A stretch of 60,537 nt of DNA, taken from the NCBI GenBank assembly GCA_012838125.1, contig DUPW01000132.1, forward strand, positions 1 through 60,537, given 5' to 3'. Below the pieces are notes generated by a model. The model was not told the origin of the DNA and did not search any database. It worked only from the letters and a program-made list of their open reading frames with translations. Of the stretch, positions 30,914 through 40,734 are shown piece by piece. Positions within the stretch are counted from its first letter, which is position 1. Each line of letters starts with the position of its first letter. The position numbers were made by a program, and so were the translations under genes. The DNA comes from Papillibacter sp. GTDB taxonomy: Bacteria > Bacillota > Clostridia > Oscillospirales > Oscillospiraceae.

Positions 30914-31097
30914 GAAAAATTATCATAAGAAATTCATTATTTTTTTGTTACAGCATACTTTCAATAAAATTCCAGAGTATACCACAAACTATTATGGCGG
31001 GAAAAGGCTTTTCCGGTTGCCTCGCCGCGCATTATTGTGTTACACTCTTAACAATCATTCCCACAGTTTTCGCGAGAAATTTACAGGGAGGACCCCC

Positions 31098-32807
31098 ATG
31101 CAGACACCGAACGCACCATGGCTTTCCGCGTACGGCTCCGTGCCGCACACGCTTTCTTATCCCGACGGTTCCATGCACGACCTTATATCCGCCGTTGCGG
31201 AGAAATATCCGGATAACACGGCCCTTGACTTTTTCGGCGTGAAAACCACGTACCGCGCCCTCATGGAGGCCATTGATGACTGCGCCCGGGCTTTGATGGC
31301 CCTCGGCGTCAGCGAAGGCGAGCGGGTGACGATTTGCATGCCCAACATGCCCCAGGCGGTGGTTATGTTCTACGCCGTCAATAAAGCCGGCGCCGTGGCA
31401 AACATGGTGCACCCGCTGTCGGCGGAAGAGGAGCTCATCTTCTATTTAAATATCAGCGGCAGCCGAATTGCGCTGACTATGGACCGCTTCTACCCGAAGT
31501 TTAAGCACATTCTCCCCAAAACAAACCTGAAAACCCTCATCCTCACCGACGCAGATGACGGGCTGCGGGGCATAAAGAAAATCGGCTATACCCTCTCCCA
31601 GCTGGGCAAGAGGACAAAGTACAAAACAGGCGGTCTGGTCCTCCGCTGGCGGGACTTTATCGCCCAAGGCCGCAGATACGCCGGACAGGCCTGCCGCTCC
31701 CGAAGGGACAGCGACGAGGCGGCCATTTTGTACAGCGGCGGCACCTCCGGCAAGACGAAGGGCATCTCCCTGTCAAACCTGAACTTCAACGCCCTGGCCC
31801 TGCAGACGGCCGCCGCGGGCGACTGTATCACAACCGGGCACCGGATGCTGGCTGTGCTCCCCATGTTTCACGGGTTCGGGCTGGGCGTGTGCATCCACAC
31901 CACCCTCACCCAAGGGTGCGCCGCCCTGCTGGTGCCGCAGTTTTCCGTAGACTCCTTCATCGAGCTGCTCAAAAAGCACCGCCCCCACTATATCGCAGGC
32001 GTCCCCACGTTGTTTGAGGCCATTTTGCGCTCGGAGAAGTCCAAGACCATAGACTTTTCCCGCCTTGAGGGGATTTTCAGCGGTGGGGACACCCTCCCCG
32101 TGGAACTGAAGCGCCGAATGGACGCGTTTTTGAAGGAGCGGGGGGCGTCAGTCCAAATCCGGGAAGGGTACGGGCTGACTGAGTGCGTCACGGCCAGCTG
32201 CCTGACGCCGAAGGACTTCCATAAGGAAGGCAGTATCGGCATCCCCTTCCCCGACACCTATTATAAAATTGTAAAACCCGGCACGCAGGAGACTCTCCCC
32301 TACGGCGAAACGGGGGAAATCTGCCTCACTGGCCCCACCCTCATGGCCGGGTATTTAGACGCCCCCGAGGAGACGGCCGCGGCCCTTCAGACCCACGAGG
32401 ACGGCCGCATCTGGCTGCACACGGGGGATTTAGGCTTTATGGACGAGGAGGGCTTTGTCTACTTCCGCCAGCGCATCAAGCGGGTGATTATCTCCTCGGG
32501 CTACACCATCTATCCGTCCCACATCGAAAACGCGCTTCTCCTGCACCCCGCCGTCTCCTCCTGCTGTGTCATCGGCGTTCCGGACGACTATAAGATGCAG
32601 AAGGTGAAGGCCTTCGTGGTGCTGAAAGAGGGGGCGGCGCCAGCCGAGGACGTAAAAAAAGAACTCCTCCAGCACTGCCGCCGGCACGTGGCCCGCTACG
32701 CCATGCCCTATGACATTGAAATTCGTGATGCCCTGCCTAAAACCCTCGTGGGCAAAATCGCCTACACCGTTTTGGAGAAGGAGGAGGCCGAGCGCCGCCG
32801 CGCTTAA
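31098..32807 (+). CDS. AMP-dependent synthetase / long-chain acyl-CoA ligase
   Basis: YSGGTSGKTKGISLSNLNFNALALQ; REGYGLTECVTA; WLHTGDLGFMDEEGF; KTLVGKI; RBS ggagga upstream of 31098. Confidence 0.93.
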   Translation: MQTPNAPWLSAYGSVPHTLSYPDGSMHDLISAVAEKYPDNTALDFFGVKTTYRALMEAIDDCARALMALGVSEGERVTICMPNMPQAVVMFYAVNKAGAVANMVHPLSAEEELIFYLNISGSRIALTMDRFYPKFKHILPKTNLKTLILTDADDGLRGIKKIGYTLSQLGKRTKYKTGGLVLRWRDFIAQGRRYAGQACRSRRDSDEAAILYSGGTSGKTKGISLSNLNFNALALQTAAAGDCITTGHRMLAVLPMFHGFGLGVCIHTTLTQGCAALLVPQFSVDSFIELLKKHRPHYIAGVPTLFEAILRSEKSKTIDFSRLEGIFSGGDTLPVELKRRMDAFLKERGASVQIREGYGLTECVTASCLTPKDFHKEGSIGIPFPDTYYKIVKPGTQETLPYGETGEICLTGPTLMAGYLDAPEETAAALQTHEDGRIWLHTGDLGFMDEEGFVYFRQRIKRVIISSGYTIYPSHIENALLLHPAVSSCCVIGVPDDYKMQKVKAFVVLKEGAAPAEDVKKELLQHCRRHVARYAMPYDIEIRDALPKTLVGKIAYTVLEKEEAERRRA

Positions 32808-32987
32808 ATGGCAAGCGCTCCTTCACAGGCGAACAGGTGCGGAAAGCGCCGCCATAGAGGCGCCTTATCCATGTCCGCAGGCGGACGCCCTTCCCGCTTT
32901 TACACTTGCATGAATAAGGGCGCGCAGAAGGCGCGTCCCTTTGCTAAGTGAAAATTGGCATATCAGGCATGGCACCAGATTTTAATA

Positions 32988-33013
32988 AAAAGGCGCACCA
33001 CGGTGCGCCTTTA
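32988..33013. terminator. Hairpin between convergent acyl-CoA ligase and livF
   Basis: aaaggcgcacc/ggtgcgccttt inverted repeat. Confidence 0.6.
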
Positions 33014-33027
33014 TCAATGTGAAAGAA

Positions 33028-33058
33028 AACAGCAGCGGTAACTCCGCTGCTGTTTTTT
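33028..33058. terminator. Bidirectional-type terminator
   Basis: aacagcagcgg taact ccgctgctgtt followed by tttt; A-run on the other side. Confidence 0.7.
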
Positions 33059-33082
33059 ACTTAAAATGAACTACGATACTTT

Positions 33083-33781
33083 TTAGCCGCCAAGGTATGC
33101 CTTCCGGACTTCTTCGCTGCACATGAGCTCTTCGCCCGTGCCGCTTAAAGTGATGTGGCCCGTCTCGAGGACGTAGGCGCGGTTGGCAACCTCAAGGGCC
33201 ATGCCTGCGTTCTGCTCCACCAGCAGGATTGTGGTTCCGGACTTGTTCAGCTCCTCGATAATCTCGAAAATCTGTTCTACAAGAATGGGAGCAAGGCCCA
33301 TGGAGGGTTCGTCCAGCATAAGGAGCTTCGGGCGGCTCATGAGGGCGCGGCCCATGGCGAGCATCTGCTGCTCGCCGCCGGAGAGGGTTCCGGCGATTTG
33401 CCTGCGGCGCTCCTTCAGGCGCGGAAAGCGCTCAAAGATGCGCTCTAAATCATCATCCCTCAGGCTCTTTTGCGTAAAGGCGCCCATCTCCAGGTTTTCC
33501 ATCACCGTCATGCGCAGGAAGATGCGCCGTCCTTCCGGAACGTGGGCAAGGCCTTTTTTCACGATTTTGTGGGGATCCACCTTCGAGATATCCTCACCGT
33601 CGAACTCAATGGAGCCTGTTTTCGGGTGCAGAAGGCCGGACACGGTTTTCAGTATCGTGGACTTGCCGGCGCCGTTGGCACCGATGAGGGCAACGACTTC
33701 ACCGGCTTTGACCTCGAAGGACACGCCCTTGATGGCGTGAATCGGGCCGTAGAATACGTTGATGTCCTTCACTGTCAGCAT
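33083..33781 (-). CDS. livF: Branched-chain amino acid ABC transporter ATP-binding protein LivF
   Basis: GANGAGKSTILKTVSGLL; LSGGEQQMLAMGRALMSRPKLLMLDEPSMGLAP. Confidence 0.94.
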   Translation of the reverse strand: MLTVKDINVFYGPIHAIKGVSFEVKAGEVVALIGANGAGKSTILKTVSGLLHPKTGSIEFDGEDISKVDPHKIVKKGLAHVPEGRRIFLRMTVMENLEMGAFTQKSLRDDDLERIFERFPRLKERRRQIAGTLSGGEQQMLAMGRALMSRPKLLMLDEPSMGLAPILVEQIFEIIEELNKSGTTILLVEQNAGMALEVANRAYVLETGHITLSGTGEELMCSEEVRKAYLGG

Positions 33782-33783
33782 GA

Positions 33784-34605
33784 TCAGCACTCCTTCTTCC
33801 CAAGATACGCCTCGATGACGTTCGGGTCGTTCTTAATCTCCTCCGGCGTACCTTTGGCGATGAGGCGTCCGTAGTTGAGGACGGCGATGCCTTCGCATAT
33901 ACCCATAACGAGGTTCATATCATGCTCGATCAGGAGGATTGAAATCTTGAACATATCGCGGATGTGGCGGATGGTCTCCATCAGCTCCGCCGTTTCGGAG
34001 GGGTTCATGCCAGCGGCCGGCTCGTCGAGGAGGAGGAGCGTCGGGTTCGTCGCCAGAGCGCGGACGATTTCCAGACGGCGCTGGGCGCCATAAGGCAGGC
34101 TTCCGGCAATATCGTCCGCCATGTCCTGCATGTTGAAGATGGAGAGCAGATCAATCGCCCGCTCCCGGGCCACCTTCTCTGCGTGCCAGTAGCGCGGAAG
34201 GCGGAAAATCGCCTCAGGCAGCGTATAGTGGATTTCGTTGTGCAGGCCGATGAGGACGTTTTCAAGAACTGTCAGGTCCTTAAACAAACGGATGTTCTGG
34301 AACGTGCGGGCGATGCCGGCGCAGTTGGCGTCGGCCGTGGTCATATCCTTTGTGTCCCTGCCCAGAAGGAGCATTTGTCCCCGAGTGGGCTGATACACCT
34401 TCGTCAGCAGGTTAAACACCGTGGTCTTGCCGGCACCGTTGGGGCCGATGAGACCGCCGATTTCCGTGCGCCCGAGGGTGAAGTTAAAATCGTCAACAGC
34501 GGTCAAACCGCCGAAATCGATGCCCAGCCCGATGCACTCAATGGTGGGTGTCAGGCCTTTGTCCCGTTCCGGGATGAATGGTTCACGAATATCGCGTTTC
34601 GACAT
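33784..34605 (-). CDS. livG: Branched-chain amino acid ABC transporter ATP-binding protein LivG
   Basis: GPNGAGKTTVFNLLTKVYQPTRGQ; LLLDEPAAGMNPSE. Confidence 0.94.
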   Translation of the reverse strand: MSKRDIREPFIPERDKGLTPTIECIGLGIDFGGLTAVDDFNFTLGRTEIGGLIGPNGAGKTTVFNLLTKVYQPTRGQMLLLGRDTKDMTTADANCAGIARTFQNIRLFKDLTVLENVLIGLHNEIHYTLPEAIFRLPRYWHAEKVARERAIDLLSIFNMQDMADDIAGSLPYGAQRRLEIVRALATNPTLLLLDEPAAGMNPSETAELMETIRHIRDMFKISILLIEHDMNLVMGICEGIAVLNYGRLIAKGTPEEIKNDPNVIEAYLGKKEC

Positions 34606-35633
34606 TATTCGCCGCTCTCCTTTCCTACCGTGGAATCGCCCGTTTTTTTGCCTAACAGGCCGCCGAACAGGCGTGTAAACGAGAAGTCATAAGTTCCCAT
34701 CAGGCCGGACGGTTTGAAAATCATCACGAGGATTAAGAGCAGCGAGTATGCCACCATGCGGTAATCCGAAAAGGCGCGGAGCATTTCCGGCAGGGCCGAG
34801 AGCACCGTGGCGGACAGCAGCGAGCCAATCATCGAGCCCATACCGCCGAGAACCACCATGACGAGAATTTCAATGGACTTCATAAACCCGAAGTTGGCGG
34901 GGTTGAGTATGCCGAGATATCCGGCGTACAGGGAACCTGCCACCCCGGCAAAGGCGGCGGAGGCCACAAAGGCCATCGTCTTGTAATACGTGGTCTTGAT
35001 GCCGCAGGATTCGGCGGCGATTTCGTTTTCACGAATCGAGAGGATGGCACGCCCCTGTCGTGATTTCATCATGGTATGGATGAAAAAGCACACCACAACG
35101 ACGCAGAGAAACGTGACGGTAAACGTCGTCGTCTTCGGGATGTTTTTCAGGCTGGCGGCGCCGTAGGTGAAGTTAAAGCCGAGGACACTGTCGATATTGA
35201 GCAGCACCACGCGGATAATCTCGCCAAAGCCCAGCGTGATGATGGCGAGGTAGTCGCCCTTCAGGCGCAGGGCCGGAATACCGATGAGGAAACCGAAGAT
35301 GCCGGCCACAACGGCGGCGATGATGATTGAGAGCAACACCGCAAGGCCCGTGGGCAGTCCGGAGGCCGTCCGCATGAAGATACCGGAGGCGTAGGCACCT
35401 ACGGCCATAAAGCCGGCGTGTCCCAGCGGCAGCTGCCCGAGGTAACCTGTGGCGAGGTTTAATGAGACGGCTAAAATCATGTTGATGCCGATGAGCATGA
35501 GAATCTTCGAGTAATAGTTCGTGATGACGCCCGCGCTGGAGAGAACCATGAAAATAAGAAAAATCACGGCAATCGCGGCGGCATTTATAACATACCGCCA
35601 TGGCATAGGGATATGTACCATTTTCTTTTTCAT
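34605..35633 (-). CDS. livM: Branched-chain amino acid ABC transporter permease LivM
   Basis: Multi-TM; SLNLATGYLGQLPLGHAGFMAVGAYASGI; ALRLKGDYLAIITLGFGEIIRV. Confidence 0.94.
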   Translation of the reverse strand: MKKKMVHIPMPWRYVINAAAIAVIFLIFMVLSSAGVITNYYSKILMLIGINMILAVSLNLATGYLGQLPLGHAGFMAVGAYASGIFMRTASGLPTGLAVLLSIIIAAVVAGIFGFLIGIPALRLKGDYLAIITLGFGEIIRVVLLNIDSVLGFNFTYGAASLKNIPKTTTFTVTFLCVVVVCFFIHTMMKSRQGRAILSIRENEIAAESCGIKTTYYKTMAFVASAAFAGVAGSLYAGYLGILNPANFGFMKSIEILVMVVLGGMGSMIGSLLSATVLSALPEMLRAFSDYRMVAYSLLLILVMIFKPSGLMGTYDFSFTRLFGGLLGKKTGDSTVGKESGE

Positions 35634-35646
35634 CGCAAATTCCTCC

Positions 35647-36534
35647 CTACACCTTTTCCTTAATCTCACGGCCCATAATGCCCGTGGGCTTAATCAGCAG
35701 CACAAGAATCAAAATAGCGAACACGACGCCTTCCTTCCAAACGGAAAGGCCCACCGCCGAAACAAAGGCCTCCAGCACGCCGATGGCAAATCCGCCAATC
35801 ATGGCGCCGGGAATCGAGCCGATACCGCCGAGAACGGCCGCAACGAAGGCCTTCAGGCCTAGCATACCGCCCATGGTGGGAGACGCCTGGGGATAGGCGC
35901 AGCTATATAGCACCGCGCCGATGCCCGCCAGGGCCGAACCGATGGCAAATGTAAAGGAAATCGTCTTGTTGACGCTGATGCCCATGAGCTGGGCGGCGCC
36001 CATGTCTTCCGAGACGGCGCGCATGGCCTTGCCCATCTTCGTCTTCTGAACGAGAATCGTCAAAACCGCCATGGAGACAAGGGCCACCACGATGGTGACG
36101 ATTGCCACAAAGCTGAGGTTGACGCTGCCGAGGCGGACGTTGGGGCCGCTCACAATGGTGGGCATCGTCTTCGAGCCGGCGCCCATAATCAGCTGCGCCA
36201 CATTCTGCAGGAAGAAGGAGACGCCGATGGCCGTTATCAGAAGGGAAAGGCGCGGCGACTTGCGCAGGGGCGTGTACGCAATCTTTTCAATAAACACACC
36301 CAGAAGGGCGCAGCCCACAATGGCGGCAATAATGCCAACGGCGGGCGGCAGCCCCAGAATGGACATCGTAATCCAAACGAGATACGCGCCTACCATGATA
36401 ATGTCACCATGGGCAAAGTTAAGAAGCATGATAATACCGTATACCATGCTATAGCCAAGGGCAATCAGGGCGTACACAGACCCTGACTGCAAACCGTTAA
36501 TAAATTGACTGACAACCGTAGATAAAACCGACAT
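35647..36534 (-). CDS. livH: Branched-chain amino acid ABC transporter permease LivH
   Basis: FINGLQSGSVYALIALGYSMVYGIIMLLNFAHGDIIMVGAY. Confidence 0.95.
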   Translation of the reverse strand: MSVLSTVVSQFINGLQSGSVYALIALGYSMVYGIIMLLNFAHGDIIMVGAYLVWITMSILGLPPAVGIIAAIVGCALLGVFIEKIAYTPLRKSPRLSLLITAIGVSFFLQNVAQLIMGAGSKTMPTIVSGPNVRLGSVNLSFVAIVTIVVALVSMAVLTILVQKTKMGKAMRAVSEDMGAAQLMGISVNKTISFTFAIGSALAGIGAVLYSCAYPQASPTMGGMLGLKAFVAAVLGGIGSIPGAMIGGFAIGVLEAFVSAVGLSVWKEGVVFAILILVLLIKPTGIMGREIKEKV

Positions 36535-36716
36535 ACTGCATCATTCTTTCCAAGTTTTCTATTCTTTCAAAGCGGTGTGCCGAAGTGATATCTCCTATAA
36601 TACCAATAACACCGCGTGTCGGGCAATGGAAACTATATCTGAAAATCAAAAAAATTTATATCTTTATGGTGGTTTTGCACCTAGTTTTCGCGTTTTTTCG
36701 CATGGCATACGAAACG

Positions 36717-36758
36717 AAACCATGTAGGGAGGGCGATTTGACCCTCCCTACATGGTTT
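36717..36758. repeat. Long perfect inverted repeat between livK and livH
   Basis: aaaccatgtagggaggg / ccctccctacatggttt, 17-bp arms, 8-nt loop. Confidence 0.85.
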
Positions 36759-36769
36759 TTCAAAGCGCA

Positions 36770-37933
36770 TTAGAACATCTGCGCAAAGACTTCGTTGCCG
36801 TTTTCAACTTTGATAATAACGGCGTCCTTAATCGGGTTGTTAAACTCGTCGAAGGAGTATTTGCTCGTTACGCCGACGGAACTTGTGTTCTTCATCGCGT
36901 CGATAACGGCGGCCTTATAATCGTCCGTGCCGGCTTTGAGCTTCTTCGCTTCGGCCGCTTTGAGGGCGTCCACAAGGACGACAGCGGCGTCATAACCGAG
37001 GGCGGCGAACATGCTCGGGGCCTCTCCGTTGTACGCTTCGGCGTACTCGGCTTCAAACTCCTTGATGGCATCGGTGGAGCTGGCAGCGTAGGAGGAGCAG
37101 TAGTAGGAGCCTTCAAGGTCGGCCGCGGAGGCGTATTCCGTAACTCTGGCCCAGCCGTCGCCACCGAGGAAAGTGGCCGTCACGCCCACCTGACGGGCCT
37201 GCGTAACGATCATACCGTCGTCTTCATAGTAGTTGGGGGAGAAAACCACATCGGGTTCCTTCGCAGCGATGTTCGTGAGCTGGCTTCTAAAGTCCTTGTC
37301 GCCCTTGGAGTAGCCCTCGTCGGCAACAACCGTGATACCCTGCTCAGCGCACTCTTTAACAAAGGCATCTTTCAGGCCGACGGCGTAGTCGTTACCCGTC
37401 TCATAGATGACGGCAGCCGTCTTAGCATCGAGCTTTTCAGCGGCGAACTGCGCCATCTTCTCGCCCTGGAACGGGTCGATGAAGCAGACGCGGAACGCGT
37501 TGGAGTAGACCGTGTCGGTTTCTTCGTTGTAGGTGAAGGCAGCGGCCGTGGCGGAGGCGGAAATTACGGGCATGCCAATGGGGTAGGCTTCGCCCACAAC
37601 GGCAATCGAGGCGCCGGAGAGAACGGATCCGATGAGCGCGGTGATGCCGTCGTTATCCACCATGCGGGTAAAGGCGTTAACGGCTTCCGTGCTGTCGCCC
37701 TTATCGTCGTATTCGATAAGTTCAATCTTCTTGCCGTTGATGCCGCCTTCGGCGTTAACCTTGTTAATGTACAGCTTAGCGCCGTTGAACACGGCGACGC
37801 CGTACTGCGCATAGTCGCCTGTGATACATCCAAGGAGACCGACTTTGATGCTGCTATCCTTGTCTTTTCCGCCGCAGCCGACAACGGCCAGCGTCAGAAC
37901 AAGCACAAGAACAAGGGCTATTATCCTTTTCAT
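36770..37933 (-). CDS. livK: Branched-chain amino acid ABC transporter substrate-binding lipoprotein
   Basis: Lipobox MKRIIALVLVLVLTLAVVGCGG; IKVGLLGCITGDYAQYGVAVFNGAKLYINKVNAEGGINGKKIEL. Confidence 0.94.
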   Translation of the reverse strand: MKRIIALVLVLVLTLAVVGCGGKDKDSSIKVGLLGCITGDYAQYGVAVFNGAKLYINKVNAEGGINGKKIELIEYDDKGDSTEAVNAFTRMVDNDGITALIGSVLSGASIAVVGEAYPIGMPVISASATAAAFTYNEETDTVYSNAFRVCFIDPFQGEKMAQFAAEKLDAKTAAVIYETGNDYAVGLKDAFVKECAEQGITVVADEGYSKGDKDFRSQLTNIAAKEPDVVFSPNYYEDDGMIVTQARQVGVTATFLGGDGWARVTEYASAADLEGSYYCSSYAASSTDAIKEFEAEYAEAYNGEAPSMFAALGYDAAVVLVDALKAAEAKKLKAGTDDYKAAVIDAMKNTSSVGVTSKYSFDEFNNPIKDAVIIKVENGNEVFAQMF

Positions 37934-38216
37934 TTTTACCTCCATAAAGATATAAGTATCTTGAGCAGAAGGGATCCGAATACCAACAACTCCCCCACCG
38001 CCCATATGTAAACACCCTTCTCACAGGAAAGATGCTTGCATACAGGCGCGGCGCCGATTTTACGCTTTCGGAATGGAACGAGCCAGTTCGGTGTAAATTA
38101 AAATCACTACCGAGTTAAAGAAAGGCCGTGCGCGCATTCGCCTCTCGCCTTTTAAGGGGCGGGGGTCAACGCCACGTGCGGCGGTCTTTAAGGAAATATT
38201 TTAAGGATTTTAACTG

Positions 38217-38245
38217 ATTTTAATACTTTAACTTGATTCCGTCAA
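38217..38245 (-). promoter_or_regulatory. Candidate livK promoter (TTGACG-17-TAAAAT)
   Basis: Minus strand TTGACG gaatcaagttaaagtat TAAAAT, about 280 nt upstream of livK. Confidence 0.6.
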
Positions 38246-38374
38246 GAGCGCATTTCATCTTTCCATGGCGTAATCGGTAATTTTTTAAAAGGATAACAAA
38301 AATCGACAGACTTTTCACCCGCAGATTGGACATGCGACCGAATCGGACGGGATGAATCAGCCGCCTTTCGCCCT

Positions 38375-39415
38375 TTAAAGGCTTTCGGCGGCGATTAAAT
38401 CCTCTTTTGAAAACAGCGTCAAATCCTCTTTCGTGGGGGACGTCATCTTCGAGATGCGGTTGGCGTGCACGGCAATGACGTTTTCAAAGAAGTTGCGCAC
38501 GTCCCGCGCGTTGCCGAAATTGGCCCCGCGGTGGTCATATAAATCCCGAAAGAACTCCTGCGCGTACTCCTCCGCCTCCGGTGCGAGGGCATAGTCGTTT
38601 TTCCGGCACAGCCCCCGGAAAATCTCCATAAGCTGCTCCCCCGTGTAGTCCTCAAAGAAGTAGTACCGGTTAAAGCGGGACTGCAGGCCGGGGTTGGAGC
38701 TTATAAACTGCTCCATCAGGTCGGGGTATCCGGCCACGATAACGACGAAGTCGTCCCGATTGTCCTCCATGGCTTTCAGGAGCGTCTCCACCGCCTCCTG
38801 ACCGAAATCGCTTGTCCCCTCTTTGGCGGTGAGGGCGTAGGCTTCGTCAATAAACAGGATTCCCCCCAGGGCCTTCTTTATGACCTCGCTTGTCTTGAGG
38901 GCCGTCTGCCCCACGTAACCGGCCACAAGGCCGGAGCGATCCACCTCCACAAGATGCCCCTTCGACAGAACACCCACAGCCCGGTAAAGCCCGGCAAGGA
39001 TACGGGCGACGGTGGTCTTCCCCGTTCCGGGGTTGCCCATAAACACAAGGTGCAGCGAGACGGGCGGAACGGCAAGCCCCGACTCCTGACGGAGCTTACG
39101 CACCTTCACGAGGTTAATGAGGCTCTTGACGTTCTCTTTGATGTTGTCCAGACCGATGAGGGACTCAAGCTCCCCCATGAGGGTGTCCATATCAGGGGGC
39201 GCTTCTTCCTCCTTCGCCTTTTCCTCAGGTTTTGCCGCCGGCTCGGGAGAGCGTGTCTCTTTGAGCATTTTCTTTGCCGCCTCTTCCGCCTCGCGGATTG
39301 TTTTTAAGATGTCTTCCTTATTATAAGGCGGGGCGCCGGAGAAGGAATTGAAAGAGGGGGCGGGCCCGAAGGGGCTTTTCGGTGTGGTTTTATCGCGCTC
39401 GCGTTTCAATTTCAA
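38375..39415 (-). CDS. AAA+ ATPase of CbbX/SpoVK type
   Basis: Walker A MGNPGTGKTTVARILAGLYRAVG; Walker B GGILFIDEAYAL; IVAGYPDLMEQFISSNPGLQSRFNRYYFFEDY. Confidence 0.9.
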   Translation of the reverse strand: MKLKRERDKTTPKSPFGPAPSFNSFSGAPPYNKEDILKTIREAEEAAKKMLKETRSPEPAAKPEEKAKEEEAPPDMDTLMGELESLIGLDNIKENVKSLINLVKVRKLRQESGLAVPPVSLHLVFMGNPGTGKTTVARILAGLYRAVGVLSKGHLVEVDRSGLVAGYVGQTALKTSEVIKKALGGILFIDEAYALTAKEGTSDFGQEAVETLLKAMEDNRDDFVVIVAGYPDLMEQFISSNPGLQSRFNRYYFFEDYTGEQLMEIFRGLCRKNDYALAPEAEEYAQEFFRDLYDHRGANFGNARDVRNFFENVIAVHANRISKMTSPTKEDLTLFSKEDLIAAESL

Positions 39416-39448
39416 TCACCTCTTTCCAATATTGCTCCAAAAAAACGC

Positions 39449-39475
39449 AAAAAGCCCGCTTAAGGCAGGCTTTTT
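39449..39475 (-). terminator. Terminator downstream of yabR-like gene
   Basis: Minus strand aaaaagcctgccttaagcgggctttttgcgttttttt. Confidence 0.65.
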
Positions 39476-39483
39476 CGTATCCG

Positions 39484-39909
39484 TTAACGGCCGCCTTTGC
39501 GACGGGAACCTTTTTTGTCGGCGTATTGCCGCAGTCCGGAGATTTTGCTGTCTGAGTCCTGCATGAAGCGGCGGAGCTTATCTTCAAAGGACATATTAGC
39601 GCTCGGTTCCGAGCCGCCTCGGGGCGGCGGAGCAGGGCGGCGCACCGGGGCGGGACGCGGCCTTTGAGGCTGCTGCGGCAGCACCGCTTTGATGGAAAGG
39701 TTGATTCGACCGTTTTCATCAATCCCGATGACTTTGACGGTAACCTCTTGCCCGTCTGACAGATGGTCGCGAATGTCGCTGACGTACGTGTTGGCAATCT
39801 CGGAGATGTGGACGAGACCGCTCTTCCCCTCACCGATTGCAACGAACGCGCCGAATTTTGTGATCCCCGTGACCTTGCCGGGTAAAACAGACCCCACTTC
39901 TAACTCCAT
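39484..39909 (-). CDS. S1 RNA-binding domain protein (YabR-like)
   Basis: [46 protein letters not shown]; proline/arginine-rich linker. Confidence 0.88.
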   Translation of the reverse strand: MELEVGSVLPGKVTGITKFGAFVAIGEGKSGLVHISEIANTYVSDIRDHLSDGQEVTVKVIGIDENGRINLSIKAVLPQQPQRPRPAPVRRPAPPPRGGSEPSANMSFEDKLRRFMQDSDSKISGLRQYADKKGSRRKGGR

Positions 39910-39953
39910 AACGAAAAGCTTATCCCTCTCATTGTGATATATCATTATGCCGG

Positions 39954-40226
39954 CTAATCGCCTGCATTGTAAAACACTTTTTCGCCGGGAGCGACAAGGT
40001 TGAGATCGTTTCTGGCAACGTCTGCAATGGTATCCCGATCGTCTTTATGGTCGATTTTATACTGGAGATCTGCCGTGACGGTTCTCTTTTCTTCGACCTG
40101 CTCGGCGAGAGCTATTTTGTAGGCCTCCGCGTCCTCGATTTTGTTTCGCATCCCGAGAAGTGCCAGCGTCGCGTAAGCGATTAGAGCGAGTATAACCAGT
40201 TTCGTAATAATACTCGCTTTTTTCAT
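39954..40226 (-). CDS. divIC: Septum formation initiator (DivIC/FtsB family)
   Basis: [51 protein letters not shown] aaggaggt. Confidence 0.85.
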   Translation of the reverse strand: MKKASIITKLVILALIAYATLALLGMRNKIEDAEAYKIALAEQVEEKRTVTADLQYKIDHKDDRDTIADVARNDLNLVAPGEKVFYNAGD

Positions 40227-40731
40227 CCTGCACGACCTCCTTCTCCGAAGCCCTGACACGGCGTCTTTTCCGAATGGCCCGTTTTGACGTCAAAGTGATT
40301 TCACGCTTTATTGTATAACATTTCACGAAATAAAGGAAGATATTTTTTACGAATGCATGAATTTTTTTGATAAACCGGTATCCCCAGACAAGAGGGCGTG
40401 AAAGACAGTAGAGCAAAAAGAGAAATCCGTCCGCTAAAGCGTTGCAGACAATGAGGGAAAGGGGACTTAAAATGACAAAATAACCAACGGCGCCTAAAAA
40501 CGCCATAATCAGCATGAAAAGGCGCTGCCGGCCCTGCCCGAGGGACAAGCCCATGAGAAACAGTCCCGCTCCGGTGATGAGCCAGAACAGGATGTCTGTA
40601 ATGGTGGTGACGACGACGTTCCGGGCCCGCTGCCGGACAACCCGGAAGATATCATACAAAAAACCGGCGGCCGCCCCCAGCGCGAGGGAGGAGGCCGCCT
40701 GCAGCAGTTGATACGAGACGGAGATTTCCAT
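40057..40731 (-). CDS. yabQ: Spore cortex biosynthesis protein YabQ
   Basis: MEISVSYQLLQAASSLALGAAAGFLYDIFRVVRQRARNVVVTTITDILFWLI; basic C-terminal tail overlapping divIC. Confidence 0.85.
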   Translation of the reverse strand: MEISVSYQLLQAASSLALGAAAGFLYDIFRVVRQRARNVVVTTITDILFWLITGAGLFLMGLSLGQGRQRLFMLIMAFLGAVGYFVILSPLSLIVCNALADGFLFLLYCLSRPLVWGYRFIKKIHAFVKNIFLYFVKCYTIKREITLTSKRAIRKRRRVRASEKEVVQDEKSEYYYETGYTRSNRLRDAGTSRDAKQNRGRGGLQNSSRRAGRRKENRHGRSPV

Positions 40732-40734
40732 AAA

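Noticed and set aside
36752-38011. 419-aa plus-strand ORF opposite livK
   Set aside because: Same antisense artefact; livK has a lipobox, RBS and promoter on the other strand.
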